Below, piece after piece: positions 1 to 11,597 of a DNA stretch of 64,000 nt (position 1 is its first letter; every line of letters begins with the position of its first letter). The position numbers and the translations under genes were made by a program. The stretch is from Amborella trichopoda (lineage: Eukaryota; Streptophyta; Magnoliopsida; Amborellales; Amborellaceae): assembly GCF_000471905.2 (NCBI RefSeq), contig NW_006497560.1, forward strand, positions 916,140 through 980,139. The letters are read 5' to 3'. A model generated the notes under the pieces. It did no database searches and was not told where the DNA came from. It was given only the letters and a program-made list of their open reading frames with translations.

Positions 1-1940
1 CACCTTCAACTGTGGACTACGGACCACACTTGCTTTATCAGACTGACCAAGTGTTTTCCATAACCTACAGTCCAATCAAAGCATCATTAGCGGGTCACTA
101 AAGTCTGGTCGATGAGTCAAGGGGTTACAATCACAATCTGTGGATTACAAGTCCTCCCCTATAGACGAGTCAAGGTCATCAAGACCTGATGCGACCACTG
201 CTCTATGGCGCATAGGGGTATTCTCGCACATGCATACGCTTTACCCTAAAAGGTGGATTTTTGGCTTTTCCGAACGATCTATCGCTATGTATGCCATGTG
301 ATGGTACATGGATGAGGTTTTGGCCCTCGTCTCTGTAGGCCACCATCATATACAAGGGTCACATAATCCTCAGCTCACTCATTTGGGCATATACTCCGAC
401 CTCATCAAGAGATTACCCATTAGAACGCTTCTCAATTTGTTCTCTATGCCCATGTCACTTTCCCAACCGACTGACCTAGATCGTCAAGCACAGTCAGGTA
501 TCTGTTAACATCGTTTGCATAGTATGGCCCATGAAAGACCACATTCCCACTGAGTTCATGTTCCAATAAATTATTTTATTTTACAAGCACTCATAAAGCT
601 TTTAAAAGCTACATAAACCCAACAGTTTTGACTAACCCTGCCTCAGCCAATTTGGTCTAGATGGTCCACCAAATCACACCACATTATATATCAATCCACA
701 CCACCTACCTGAGGGATCACATCAATGGCCTTTGCTGCTAGTGTGCCCATGCACCAACCTCGCCTCCTGCCCGAGGTCAGTCTAAGGCTGGAGGCACTCC
801 CTCGTATAGGTTTTCTGGTTACAAACTTGCCTCCCAAGAGAGCAAAATTTTCCAAAGTAGCATAAGATCATATAGGACTTTTGGGTTCTTCAAAAATGTT
901 TTACTAGTAAGTGAGGGTTTCATACACCTCTAGTAAGTGAGATTTCGCATAATTTGCCTAGCTTGCACAGATGATGCTAAGAAAAGGGGTCTGACAAGCC
1001 TTCCCGACTTAGGTTTGATGTCCTTGTTAGGCACTTGTCCTACACTAGGTTCCCCATAAACCATGGTTTGCCCCTGGTCCCATACATGCTTGGGGAAAGC
1101 CTCCAGCCAGAGTCCTTTATGTCCTTGTTAGTTTTGTCATTGCCACAAGGTCTCTCAATGCTTGCTTAAATGGTCATGTCCTATTCCTACAGGCACTACA
1201 TGCAACAATCAAGAGGAGGACCCAAATCCAATATTACCACATGTCAATCAGTACATGTATACTAGTGCAATTTAGCAAGGCCATCATTGATACTTCATTT
1301 TTCATAAAGCCACCTTGGCCACTGTCACCTTCACCATAGCCATCACTTGACCACCTCTACAATCTTGGCTTAGATTCCTCGAAAGCTTGCATATCAGTCT
1401 TTATTAGTTTTATCAAGTTTAATAGTCTCCTTGAGGAGGCATGCATAAGAGTTTACTCATCCTTCTCAATTAGTCAGACCGCATTGAAAGATATCTGTTC
1501 TAGGCAGCCCCTCTTGCAATGGTTTGAATAGGTAGTGCATATTTCTCTATGATTGCCCCCTAAGTTCTTGATGCAAGGATGAGAGAGAAATTAAGCAAAC
1601 CAAATAATTTAATTATAAAAATATTGAAAGATTATACATTTTCTGGTTTTGCAAGAGAATCCATCCCCAAAATAATATTTTTCTAGAACATGAAAAGATC
1701 CAAATATGCTAAAAGATAACTAGAAACCTCAATAACACCAATCTAAATTTCAATCTCCTAAAAAAGAAAATAAAATATAAAGAAAAACTTAATTGCACCA
1801 TTCTCCTAGGATTGGGAGAAGTTCGGCGGCAACTTTAAATTCTAAAAAAAATTAATAAAGTACTATACCATTTGTCACCATGTAGGGAGTTCAATTTCAT
1901 TATTCAGATAGCAAGTAACCTTGGGGAATCATTCTCTTTT
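1..1940. other. Unrecognised intergenic sequence
   Basis: No gene is recognised. The stretch is mixed in composition, less AT-rich than the sequence that follows, and its short open frames (for example 308-508 on plus) match no family I know. A short direct repeat built on CTAGTAAGTGAG occurs near 902-940. The presence of a gypsy gag piece just downstream suggests that part of this could be retroelement LTR or leader sequence, but no ends were found. Confidence 0.4.
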
Positions 1941-1943
1941 TCA

Positions 1944-2291
1944 TTAAATTTTGGGTTGTGGGAACGCTGCTTTTGGTTGAACAATTACTTTTCCGCGCTC
2001 TATTCTAATTTGGTCTCTACTCGGGAAGAAATTTAATGCCTTGCTTAAGGTCCATGGCCAATATAGAAAAAATCTCATCCTTGATGACTGGTTGGAGTCC
2101 ATTAATATAACACCCACCTTTTGTCCTTCAATATCTCCGAGGCTGTTTCGAGCTGCAAGTCTATAAACTTTTGTACTATAGTCCTTTACTTTCTTTCCAT
2201 TCTCTGGGAATTTTAAAGGTCTTAAAATAAACTTTGATGGTGATCTACGTGAATAAAATTTTCTTTCAGTTTCATTTTCAACTTTTGTCAA
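1944..2291 (-). mobile_element. Fossil Ty3/gypsy gag fragment
   Basis: This 115-codon open stretch on minus resembles the retrotransposon gag domain of plant Ty3/gypsy elements. The segment DYSTKVYRLAARNSL corresponds to the family pattern 'dYt.efyqLvaRndl', and a later segment resembles the 'pvtvseA...' region followed by a basic run. No LTRs, primer-binding site or pol domains were found next to it, so it is an isolated, broken and old piece. The assignment rests on pattern recognition only. It could be another gag-like fragment. Confidence 0.5.
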
Positions 2292-2299
2292 TTATAAAT

Positions 2300-3470
2300 G
2301 TTTGTTATTTTATTACAAAGTCGAGATTGTTGAACTTGTTCCGGCTAGGCAGTGGCATACACATGGAGCTTGTTTGCAACAAATTTAACTATATGTTCTT
2401 CTGATAATTCATCTTATTCAAATGATTTGTTTATTGCATTCAACTAATCAATAAAACCCTATATATGGAGCTTATAATGGAACTCGGGGAAATTGACCTT
2501 GATACCTAGACATCGTGGATGTTCTCACATCAAATTTTGCTTATTACCTTAGGGATCAGCACCAGGGTCAATCATAGAGCTCAATCACCCCTAGGGTACG
2601 ATTTGGTATCGATTCTATAGGATTCTAGACAACATCTTCTTCTAGATTGATATTTTCTCAATGTTCCATCCGTTGATTTATTTCACCAATCTCTATTTAC
2701 TCGAACGAGTCTGAGTTCGGCCGAGTCTGAGTACGCTGGTACAAGTTCAAAAGGAATCATTTCTAGTGAATTTTTCCTAAAGAATTATGCTTTCAATATC
2801 GTTAATATTTTGTAAGTATATACTCTATTTAAAAATGTCGTTATTTTGATTTGCATTGTCGATATTAGTAATCAGAAGTATATAAAAAGACTAGATTTTT
2901 AATATATGAAAGTCACGATCACTTTTGTCCGCAAATTTTAAAGAGGATGGTTATAACTATGTTATTGACTAAATTCAATGTTTCAAAAAAAAAAAAATAC
3001 CCAAGCTATCCAATTTGATATCTAATGACTAGTAGCAATCATGGCCTCTTTGTCAAAAAAAAAAAAGAAAAATAGTCCCCTAAATACAATCCCTTCGTAA
3101 TATATCCTAATATTTTGGTTTTACTTTAGTTTTGTGACTTTAAATATAATAATTAAATCTGAGGTATGTTGAAATCCCTGTTGCACCTAATATTTTGGTT
3201 TTATTTTTTGCTTGATCAATTGGTACTCCGCAGGATTTACTAGGAGAAAGATTGTTCTCATTCTCAACCGGAAACGTTCTCAGTTGATTTTGACCTATAC
3301 TTTGAGAAAGTGGGGCAGTTTTTTGCCCCTTTTACAGAAATAGAGGAGGTAGAGAGGAGGGAGACAGAGGACGAGAGAGAGGGAGAGTATGTACCCGGTA
3401 GTCTAGAGAGAGAGAAAGTCCTTGCATGGGAGTGAGAGAGACGAAAGCGGGTGGTACACTCAATCTAGAT
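2300..3470. other. Non-coding sequence with GA-rich tract
   Basis: No gene was seen. The part up to about 2760 may belong to the same gypsy fragment in reverse orientation. The rest is AT-rich with A-runs (2986, 3055). A purine-rich GA tract lies at about 3341-3440, just before the hAT-type element. If the FKBP17 exon at 4739-5097 is live, this lies in its first intron. Confidence 0.4.
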
Positions 3471-4250
3471 CAGTGTTTGCAAAATCGTACCGGAACGGTT
3501 AACCGGACATGGCCTCAGAAGAGGTTTAACCGGCTTAATCGGTAAACCGGCCAATTCAATCGCTCTAACCAGGCAAGTTCCGGACAGTCAAAAAACTGTT
3601 AAAAAATTAAATAAAATATATAAAAAAAAAAGCTACTAAAATAATGATTAAAACAAAACACACTCAAATGAAATTGAAAATTAATGAAAAAAATGGATTT
3701 TAACGAATCGATTTGTGGCTAGAGAATATTTTTCAATTTTTTTAAAAAAAGTTGAGAAAATATAAAAGTGAGTATTAATGACCAAAACAATTTTTAATCT
3801 TTACTATAATGTAAAAAATATTAAAACATTGTTCAAAAAATCGGCTCGGCTCTTTTTTTAAAAAAGAAAATGAAAAAAAAGTAAGTTATATAATATATAG
3901 GCCATTCTTTTTGTCAACCAAGCAGTAATTCTAGTTTGATTCTCTTTTAAGTCCAACAAAATGAAGTAAAAAAAGCAGCAATTCTAGTTTGATTCTCTTT
4001 TAAGTCCAACGAAATGAAGTAAAAAAAGTGATATTAGCGGGGCAGGATTTGAACGGTGATTGAGGTAAAGCTTAGTTGTTAGAGTTAACCAATACACCAT
4101 TCTAACATATTTGATATGAATTTGAAGTAGTATGCTATTTAAAGTTTAAAATACCCGTTGATCACCAAAACCGCCCAAAATCGAAACCGGTGACCGATAC
4201 CGATCTAACCAGGCGGTTAGCAGTTAGATAGGCTGGTTTTGCAAACTCTG
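3471..4250. mobile_element. hAT-type non-autonomous element (MITE)
   Basis: The left end reads CAGTGTTTGCAAAA and the right end is its inverted partner TTTTGCAAACTCTG. The 8 bp outside each end are ATCTAGAT (3463-3470) and ATCTAGAC (4251-4258), a 7/8 match that also fits the hAT target consensus nTnnnnAn. Subterminal CCGG/AACCGG-rich motifs face each other at both ends. The 780-bp interior has no transposase. It contains a 53-bp direct duplication (3921-3973, 3974-4026) and a segment near 4040-4105 that looks like an antisense tRNA-type B box (AGGATTTGAAC). Confidence 0.82.
3921..4026. repeat. 53-bp tandem duplication inside hAT MITE
   Basis: Two adjacent 53-bp units start AGCAGTAATTCTAG and AGCAGCAATTCTAG and end in a run of A. 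They differ at about two positions, so the duplication is recent relative to the element. Confidence 0.9.
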
Positions 4251-4355
4251 ATCTAGACCCTAGACAAAGAGATGAAATAAGGGGGGAGATCCCCCCTTTG
4301 TATTGAGTAGAAGAGTAGTACAAATGAACTTGGTACAACTCGCCTTGGCATCAAA

Positions 4356-4552
4356 GGCCGAGTGATTCGTTACCAGTCTCGAAAAACTGGCAAAGTTATT
4401 CCTCATTTCAAATTAAGCATTAATTTTTTAAATTTAAATATATTTCTAATATTGGCCAAGTGATTCGTTGCCAGTCTCGAAACACTGGCAAAGTTATTCC
4501 TCATTTCAAATTAAGCATTAATTTTTTTAATTTAAATATATTTCTAATATTT
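4356..4552. repeat. 98-bp tandem duplication
   Basis: Two copies of a 98-bp unit begin GGCCGAGTGATTCGTT and GGCCAAGTGATTCGTT and run through an AT-rich tail. They differ at a few positions. They lie in the putative first intron of the FKBP17-type gene, about 190 bp from its splice donor. Confidence 0.9.
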
Positions 4553-4738
4553 AATTTCGTATGTTTTTGGTTGATTTCGTATATTTTCACCCCTTTACAT
4601 AGAATCCATCTCCGGGCATACATGTAGTTTTGTGTGTGTCACTACTGAAGAGAGAAACCTTGCATGTACTCACAAAAAAGACGTCGTAGAAATAAGAAGA
4701 AAGTGAAATTATGCAGAGGATTGCATGTTGTTACTCAC

Positions 4739-5097
4739 AGGGTACCCGCTTGCTCTTGGGAGACCTCCAATCGGGTCTTGATTTGCTCCGAGACGACACT
4801 GAAGGCTAGAAAACCAAACCATGCAAGGCCCGCCCCGAGGCCGAAGCGGCGGGTGAGGGACGTCGCCACCCAATCCGTCGTCTCCACCTTCCTCATCCTC
4901 ACACCCTCCTTCCATTTCCGTCCCCCATCTTTGTTGTTGCTGCTGCTGTTGCTCTCCTCTTGTTGAGACTGGGACTCGAATTTAGTAATTAGAGTGGTGG
5001 AAATGAGGGTGGGTGGTTGTATTATTATGCTTGGAGTATGGCATCCATTAGCAGGTGTTCTTGTAAAGGGAATTACAGGTCTTGCTATACAACCCAT
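4739..5097 (-). CDS. FKBP17: FKBP17-type chloroplast PPIase, first exon
   Basis: An in-frame ATG (5095-5097) opens 119 codons plus two bases. The first ~50 residues are rich in Ser/Thr and lack acids until FESQSQ, as in a plastid transit peptide. A Gln/Asn/Ser-rich linker follows, then the stretch WVATSLTRRFGLGAGLAW and FLAFSVVSEQIKTRLEVS. I recognise these as the conserved hydrophobic segment before the FK506-binding domain of plant FKBP17 proteins (peptidyl-prolyl cis-trans isomerases of the plastid). The exon ends at a strong donor, GTGAGTAAC (from 4738), in the phase the family needs. A CT-rich leader lies just upstream on minus (about 5100-5140). The FKBP domain itself is not found in 1-4738, so the gene either continues past the left edge through a repeat-filled intron or is truncated. 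No break is seen in this exon. Conservation next to the DUF1295 gene supports a real gene. Confidence 0.7.
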
Positions 5098-5173
5098 GAG
5101 AGTGTGTGAGTGAAAGAGAGACACAGAGCTCAGCCTGCAAAGGTGAAAAGCTATCTTATCGTGATATTTTGAA

Positions 5174-5560
5174 GGGTGTGGCCCGTATAAGGCTGAGGCT
5201 CTAAACAATCAAAATGAGACACACCTTCAAATTGTGTCAAAAGATGTTTCTTTAGTAATGAAAGTGTTTGTGATAACTTGAAATTTTTCTCCATATCTAA
5301 TTATAACATATTTAAATCTTTAAAAATAGTGTAGATCACGCAGATCTATAAACGTTTGGAAATCTTGAAAATTGACTGTCCAAAAAATGTATTACAAGAT
5401 GCACTATTTCCATAACTTCAAATCTATTTTTTCTCATGTCAGTACATCTTGAGGTCAAGATGATTGATTTGAAGACCAAAACATATCCTGTTGTAGCAAA
5501 ATTTATGAGGTTTGTCGTAATTTGATTGTTTAGAGCCTCACCCTTATATTTTGAATGACC
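5174..5560. mobile_element. Long-TIR MITE, family A (copy 1)
   Basis: The left arm contains GAGGCTCTAAACAATCAAAA and the right arm its inverse, TTTGATTGTTTAGAGCCTC. Four copies of this roughly 370-390-bp family occur in the window (also 19139-19531, 19544-19942, 48990-49381). It carries no coding capacity. This copy lies directly upstream of the FKBP17-type exon (about 80 bp before the ATG), within its likely promoter. The exact right end is uncertain because the outer TIR there is degenerate. Confidence 0.75.
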
Positions 5561-5900
5561 AAAACGTAATTTCACCATGCATTGAGGAAGTAAAAGTGGA
5601 CTGTACAGTGTAGACCATCACTGGTGTACGGAACTATATACGCTACATCAAATCTCACTGTCTGTTGCTTATGATAGACGGTTGAGAGATCAACCAGACT
5701 TGGCGAGTCTGTATTGTGAACAACAATTAATCTTCCCACCATATTGATTAAATTGGTATAAAAAGAAATATCATAGGTGATTGATTGCATTTGAAGAACC
5801 CAATATTTCGTATAAAACATAACCTTACTCTTAGGAAGTATCTTATATGGGATATTTGGTAACAGAAATTATGTTGATATTCGTTTTATTTAATGTTATT
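5561..5900. other. Unrecognised AT-rich spacer
   Basis: No gene or recognised repeat was seen. Short minus-strand frames here match nothing known. Confidence 0.4.
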
Positions 5901-5904
5901 TCAA

Positions 5905-7116
5905 ATTTACCTATAATTTGTTGTTTTTACATATGTACCGGGTTTATTTTGTAGTTTTGAAATTTCCTATATTTCGGATCTTGGAAATCAAGAAAAATAC
6001 AAGAGACTCAGTGGGAGAGAGAGCATATTCAGGGCTCTTTTTTTTTCCCCTCACAAAAATTTATGGATTTTCAATATCCAAATTTAATTGAAATACAAGA
6101 TCCACAGCGAAAAAAAAAATCCAATATCCCGACTCTAAGAGTCCAAAAATTTAGTCTTAAAGTAAATTTCAGATTTTTTTTAAATCCCAAAATGTTCAAA
6201 GATGCTAAAATGTAATTTTTGGATTTTTGAAAATTGGATATAATTTTCAAATAAATTTTTAATTCTAAAAATCCGAAATGATTGTCAATTTGGAATGCTA
6301 AAGTGCAATTTTCATATAAATTTCAAATTTTCAAAATCTAAAATATGAAAATTTCAAAATTTCAAAATCTAAAATTGTGTGGAGACACTAAAATGCAATT
6401 CTTTGGATGTTAAACTCCGAAAGAGATAATTTTGGTCATTTAGAAAATGGATTGTCTACAAAGAAACCTTTTATCTTTTGTCTAAGGAGGTCACAACTAT
6501 TCCCACTCATTAGATTTTAATTTATTGTTTTTACATTTATACCGGTTTATCTTGTAGTTTTGAAATTTTCCATATTTTGGATCTTGGAAATCAAGAAAAA
6601 TACAAGATCCTCAGTCGGAGAGAGAGCATAGTCAGGGATTTTTTTTTCTCTCACAAAATTTGTGGATTTTCAATATCCAAATTTAATTGAAATACAAGAT
6701 CCACGGCGAAAAAAATGCAATATCCAGATTCTAAAAGTCCAAAAATTTAGTCTTAAAGTAAATTTCAGATTTTTGAAATCCCAAAATGTTCAGGGATGCT
6801 AAAATGTAATTTTTGGATTTTGATAATTGGATATAATTTCCAAATAATTTTTTAATTCTAAAAATTCAAAACTATTATGAATTTGGGATGCTAAAGTTCA
6901 ATTTTTGTATTTTCAAAATCTAAAAAATATAATTTTCAAATAAATTTCAAATTTTCAAAATCTGAAATTGTATGAAGATACTAAAACGTAATTCTTTGGA
7001 TGTTAAACATCCGAAAGAGGGAAATTTGGTCATTTAAAAAAAGGATTGTCTACAAAGAGACCATTTACCTTTTGTATAAGGAGGTCACCATTATTCCGAC
7101 TCATTAGATTTCAAAT
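5905..7116. repeat. 604-bp tandem duplication
   Basis: Two AT-rich units are offset by 604 bp: motifs such as TTGTTTTTAC recur at 5921 and 6525. Each unit contains a landmark GAGAGAGAGCAT segment and ends inside a family-B MITE. Unit 1 holds only the first ~70 bp of that MITE (about 6446-6515), whereas unit 2 holds the full element. The duplication therefore happened after the MITE inserted, with a breakpoint inside it. The units differ by scattered substitutions and small indels. No coding potential was seen. Confidence 0.85.
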
Positions 7117-7277
7117 TAAATGAATTGGTGTGATTCACGAAGTCTAAGAAATTTTTTTTAAGGAACTTTATATCTAATCAATGGCACTCTTACAACCATC
7201 AATTTTTAAATTTAAGGGATAAGAATGAATGTGACGTCCCTGTACAAAAGGTAAATGGTCTCTTTATAGACGATCCC
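7042..7277. mobile_element. Mutator-like MITE, family B (copy 1)
   Basis: Inverted ends read AGGATTGTCTACAAAGAGAC on the left and the inverse of GGGATCGTCTATAAAGAGAC on the right. They are flanked by a perfect 9-bp target duplication TTTAAAAAA (7033-7041, 7278-7286). Nine-base duplications and TIRs starting with G are the Mutator (MULE) signature. It is 236 bp long with no coding capacity. Confidence 0.85.
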
Positions 7278-7296
7278 TTTAAAAAAACCACCCGGT

Positions 7297-7600
7297 TTCT
7301 ATGTAGCCAAGCCCGCATATGTAGAAATGTGGTCCCCTTTAATATATATATTTTTGAGATGTATTTTTTGACTTAATTTTTAAAGACATGTAATCTCCAA
7401 CATGGAGATCATGAATATAAATAATTAAATAAATTTTAAAAACTAGAATAATAATTCTAGTAAAAAAGCATTTGGATCGTTAGTTTCCATTATTTTTAGA
7501 TGAAACACTTACTTATATCCATTTTTAAGATTGATGCTTTACAATTTTTTTACTCCATATGTAATCATGCGGTCCAGCCCGCATGACTTTTCCTTAAAAA
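7297..7600. mobile_element. MITE family C (copy 1)
   Basis: The left end has GCCCGCATATGTAGAAATG and the right end GCGGTCCAGCCCGCATGA. A second copy in opposite orientation lies at about 32128-32403 and shares the AT-rich interior (including the AATCTCCAACATGGAGAT region). There is no coding capacity and the ends are approximate. Superfamily undetermined. Confidence 0.65.
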
Positions 7601-8479
7601 AATATGAGGTACTATTGTAATAACAGGTAGAAAATTGGTACAAATGTGATAACAAAAAAAATTACCGTTGAGATTTAAATAAAATTACCTAGATATATGC
7701 TCATAGGATCATTATTCATATACTTAATTTTCTCTAAATATTTTAATGTTACCTTATTAGAAATTAATATCTTGGTTAGTCCATTACGGGAGTTACTGTT
7801 AATATTGTCAACTAGAAGTTTACATGCTCCTCTAGGATTCCACACCATAAAGATCATTCCTAATTCGTTATAGCACTCCATAAGTACATAAAAAAAAAAG
7901 AAAAAAGAAAAAAGAAAGACTTATATCTTAAAATTGAACCAAGACCGTTTCTCGATGGCCAGATTGAAGTATTTAAAAACTTCAAATCTAAGTGGGAACA
8001 CTCATATGTTCCTCTAATATGGATCCAATGATTTTAGATTGTGAAAATTTTCCATAAGTGTTTTGACCGAGGGAGTTAGTGCACAGTGTGCTCACACAAG
8101 AGTATGTTATATGCTCCCGCATTTAAATTTTGGTTATATGTGAGAGGTGGACCTAAATATTTCTTTGGAAAGTATGAGACTTGGGAGACATCATCAACCA
8201 TTGTGGTCAAATCACGGGATGTTAGAACCAGTGACCCTAAGGGATAAAATCTGCACATACCCAAAAAAAATAATTCAAATCTTGTCATTCTTTTGGATTT
8301 TCCTAAAAAACAAAATGAGACCTAAAAAAAAAAGCATAGCATCTACCAGAAGGAACTTCAAGAAAGAAACAAAAGATACAAAAATAAATGAAGCAAATAA
8401 CAAAGAAGATGATGGAATAGAGAAGAAAGAGTTGAAAGATCAATTCAGCAAAGTCACAAGTAAATAGGGCATCATTGGC
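7601..8479. other. Unrecognised AT-rich sequence
   Basis: No supported gene. The reading frames here (for example 8147-8467 on plus) are Lys-rich low-complexity translations of A-rich DNA. This stretch may include the decayed 5' part of the LINE that follows. Confidence 0.4.
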
Positions 8480-11411
8480 ATTATTGATGAGACCGCATAA
8501 TCAGGATCTACTAACTCTTTGCCTGCAGGGGGTGGATATATCATCAAGCATAGAGCCTCGTCTAGATATGAATGAAAACTCTTAAGTTTTTGATGCTTGT
8601 GCGAGAAGAGAAACCAAAAGTTTTGATTTTGCAAGAAACTAAGCTTACTGCTCCAAACATTCAGAATGCTAGATCTATTTGGGGAAGAGGGTCTATCCAG
8701 TTTTTGGTAGGAACCCTGAGGGCCATTCAAGTGTTTTATTGGGTTCTTTAGGACCAACAATACCAAAGGGGTTGGACTTTGTGTGGAGAAAGATTTGTGT
8801 CTATAGTATTTGAATGCCATGTTAATGGTTTTAAATGGTTGTTTACCTAACAACCTTCCTTGAGTAGGAGTTCCTACGTTCCAATTTCTAATATAGTCAA
8901 TGAATTGGGATCACCATAATGCATGCGTGTATATGAGTATGTGTTAGGGAGAGGACTTTAACGTCATAAGATGGCCTAAGGAGTCTAGTACTTCACATAG
9001 ATTGAAATAATTGCATGAGATCTTTCATTGATTTTATTTTGAACCATGACCATATTCATATTTTGATTAGTGGAGCATATTTAACATGGACAAATAAGTT
9101 CATCACTACGTTATGTAAAAAATGGATAGGTTTCTTAATTTAAGTTCATGGAAAGCAATGTTTCATTTTATTAGTTCCATCTAAACTATCTTCAGATAAC
9201 ATACCAATTTTCAGTCAATTTGAGAATGTGCATAACGGGCCACAACCTTTCATATTAATTGGATAGATAGAGGAAAAGGAGGCAGTGGAGATGATCAAAT
9301 AAACATGATTAAATACATATATCAATGATTGGCATGGCTATAAAATTTCCAAGAAATTGTAGACCCTAAGACATAAGCTGATTCAATGGACGAGGGAAGC
9401 TCCTACAAAGTAGCCAAGAGATAGATATATTGCAACAAGATTAATTAACGTTTAATGAAGAGCAAGCAATAAAAAGAGTGGAGGACAATAATGCATGAAT
9501 GTACGATAATTAAGGAGGTATATTAGAGTAAAGATCTAGAACTAAGTAGCTGATCTAAGCACTAAAATTTTACACCCAATTACTAATGCTAGAAGAATAA
9601 TAAACAATATAGATGGGTTACAAATTCAAGAATTAGAGGACGATTGATAGAACACAAAAGACTATAATTGATCAATCTAAGGAGGTATTTTCTATATAGA
9701 ACATGCGCAAAAGTAATTTGGTGTTTGTGCCATTTAAGGTGCTCCAAGAAGTAGCTAGCGAGTTGGAATCTCCTTTTAGATTAGAGGAAATACATGAAAC
9801 AAGTTTGGCCTATCAGATGATAGAGACTTGGGTCCAGATAGTTTCCCCTTTGTATTTTTCAAAGATTTTATGGAATCATCAAGCAAGATATGATATTTAT
9901 GCCAAATTAGTTTGATGATGGACTTCTAAGCAAGGAAATAAATTCAAATATATTGCCTTAATTCACAAAAATTCAATGATGGTCTGCCGCAATCATATTC
10001 AGCTCATCATTCTCTTATGAGCATATACAAAATCATCTCTAAAAGCATAGCAAGAAGAATGAGGAGAGTTCTTCCATTATTAATTTCTGGCCCACAATTA
10101 TCTAAGGGAGGTTGATAACTGATAGCATGTTAATTGCATAAGAATGTATCACTCTAGAAAATGTACAAATCTACAAAGTACAATTTATAAATTTGATTTT
10201 AAAGAGAATAAGATAAGGTGGATTGGGGAGTGCTTCAAGATAGAATGAGAGCAGATGGCCTTAGGCGAAGATGAATAAAAAGTGCCTATCAAATGCACAT
10301 ATTTCAGTATTAATAAATGGGAGGCAAAAAGGATTGTTTAAATCCAAAGGGACACTTTATCCAGATTTATTCTCGCTTTAATGGTAGAAGCTTTTAGTAT
10401 TATGCTTAAAGACCGTAGAAAATATTGAATTATTTTAGATTATTTTCAGGTTCAAAGTATCTAAAGAAGCACCAAGATTTTCACATTATAGCATGCAAAT
10501 GATACAATGATATTATTTGATACCAACCTTAATCAAATTGTGCATATAAGAATGCTCAAAATGTTCGCGACAGCCGTTGGTCTTAATGTGAACTTACAGA
10601 AGACTACTTTTGTGGGTCTTGCTTGTCTGAAAGAAGGGTTACAAGGCCTATGGTTAATATGGGAAATTCCTATGAAATATTTTGGTATGCTAATTATAAA
10701 TACATGAATGACAAGATTTGTTTGGGATCCAATAATCTAGAGATTTTCAATGTTGGATTTGTGGAAGGTCAAATCTTTGTCTCTAGGTTGAAGGATAACC
10801 TTGATTAAATTTGACCGTTCCATTTACCCATTTATGTTATGTCAGTTCTTCATACGCCTAATGTGGTAGTAAGGATCTCATAGAGAATAATGTGAGTATT
10901 CCTATAGGGAGGGCATGAAGAGAGGAGAAGATACTTAGTGGGTTGGGATAAAGTTTGCACTATTAAAAGAGGTGATTTAGGTAAAAGGAAATTTAAGATT
11001 ATGAATAATGCACTAATGATTAAATAATGAAAAAGTAATTCAAAGGATAGTAAATTATGGAAATAGATCTTGGTGGCTAAATATGGTATAAAACAGAAAT
11101 ACCTTATTGGAGATGGTGGAATGGAATGACACAATCACCTCTATGGAAAGTGATTCTACATTGTAAACCTTTTTTTAGAAAGGAATGCTACGACAAATTG
11201 GCAAGGGGGATAAGACATTGTTGAGGCATCATTGCTAGACCATTAAAGATCCAATTTTGTTAATTTTTTATGAAAGTAGAAAACCAGTATGCATGAATTA
11301 ATGATGTAGTCTTGGTTAGTGGTTCATAAACTAACTGGGAGGTTACATGTAGATTGTATAAAGTGTCTAAATATGTTATCTACTAATTCACACAACTAAT
11401 GTAAGGTTTTA
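8480..11411 (+). mobile_element. Decayed L1-type LINE, 5' part
   Basis: Plus-strand translation around 8560-8700 gives the L1 endonuclease motif VLILQETKLTAPN followed by an IWG box. Reverse-transcriptase landmarks follow: an RPISL/YKIISK-like stretch near 10005-10060, and from 10495 the palm motif reads ANDTMILFDT where active L1 elements have ADDT. The first catalytic Asp is thus Asn (codon 10498-10500). After that come a VGLNVNLQKT block and a YFGM box. Many stops and frameshifts are present, and part of the palm (the KAYDRVxW region near 10200) is partly missing. A copia element interrupts the LINE at 11412; its 3' part resumes at 16723. The 5' end was not defined. Confidence 0.8.
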
Positions 11412-11597
11412 TGTTGAAAATATATTGTGTGATATATATAAATCTCATCTGTTGGGATAGTTTTCTTATTTTGTAGATTGATTTTCTTTTGTATAGATAT
11501 GTGCAATCTGTCACATATAATAACCTTCATGTATTTATACCCCTTTATTTTCTTAATGAAATACGGTGAACCTTCTCTACCTCTTTACGAGTTGACA
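11412..11597 (+). repeat. 5' LTR of copia element
   Basis: Starts TGTTGAAAATATATTG and ends GAGTTGACA. It pairs with 16537-16722, the same length. It contains the AATGAAATACGGTG block shared by both LTRs. Confidence 0.93.

Noticed and set aside
308-508. 66-codon plus frame near the left edge
   Set aside because: No recognised domain. Similar short frames occur by chance at this rate throughout the window.
4664-4966. 100-codon plus-strand frame
   Set aside because: It is antisense to the FKBP17-type exon and ends in a Leu run from a repeated triplet. The minus strand carries the recognisable protein.
8440-8853. 137-codon minus frame
   Set aside because: It is antisense to the L1 endonuclease remnant read on plus.
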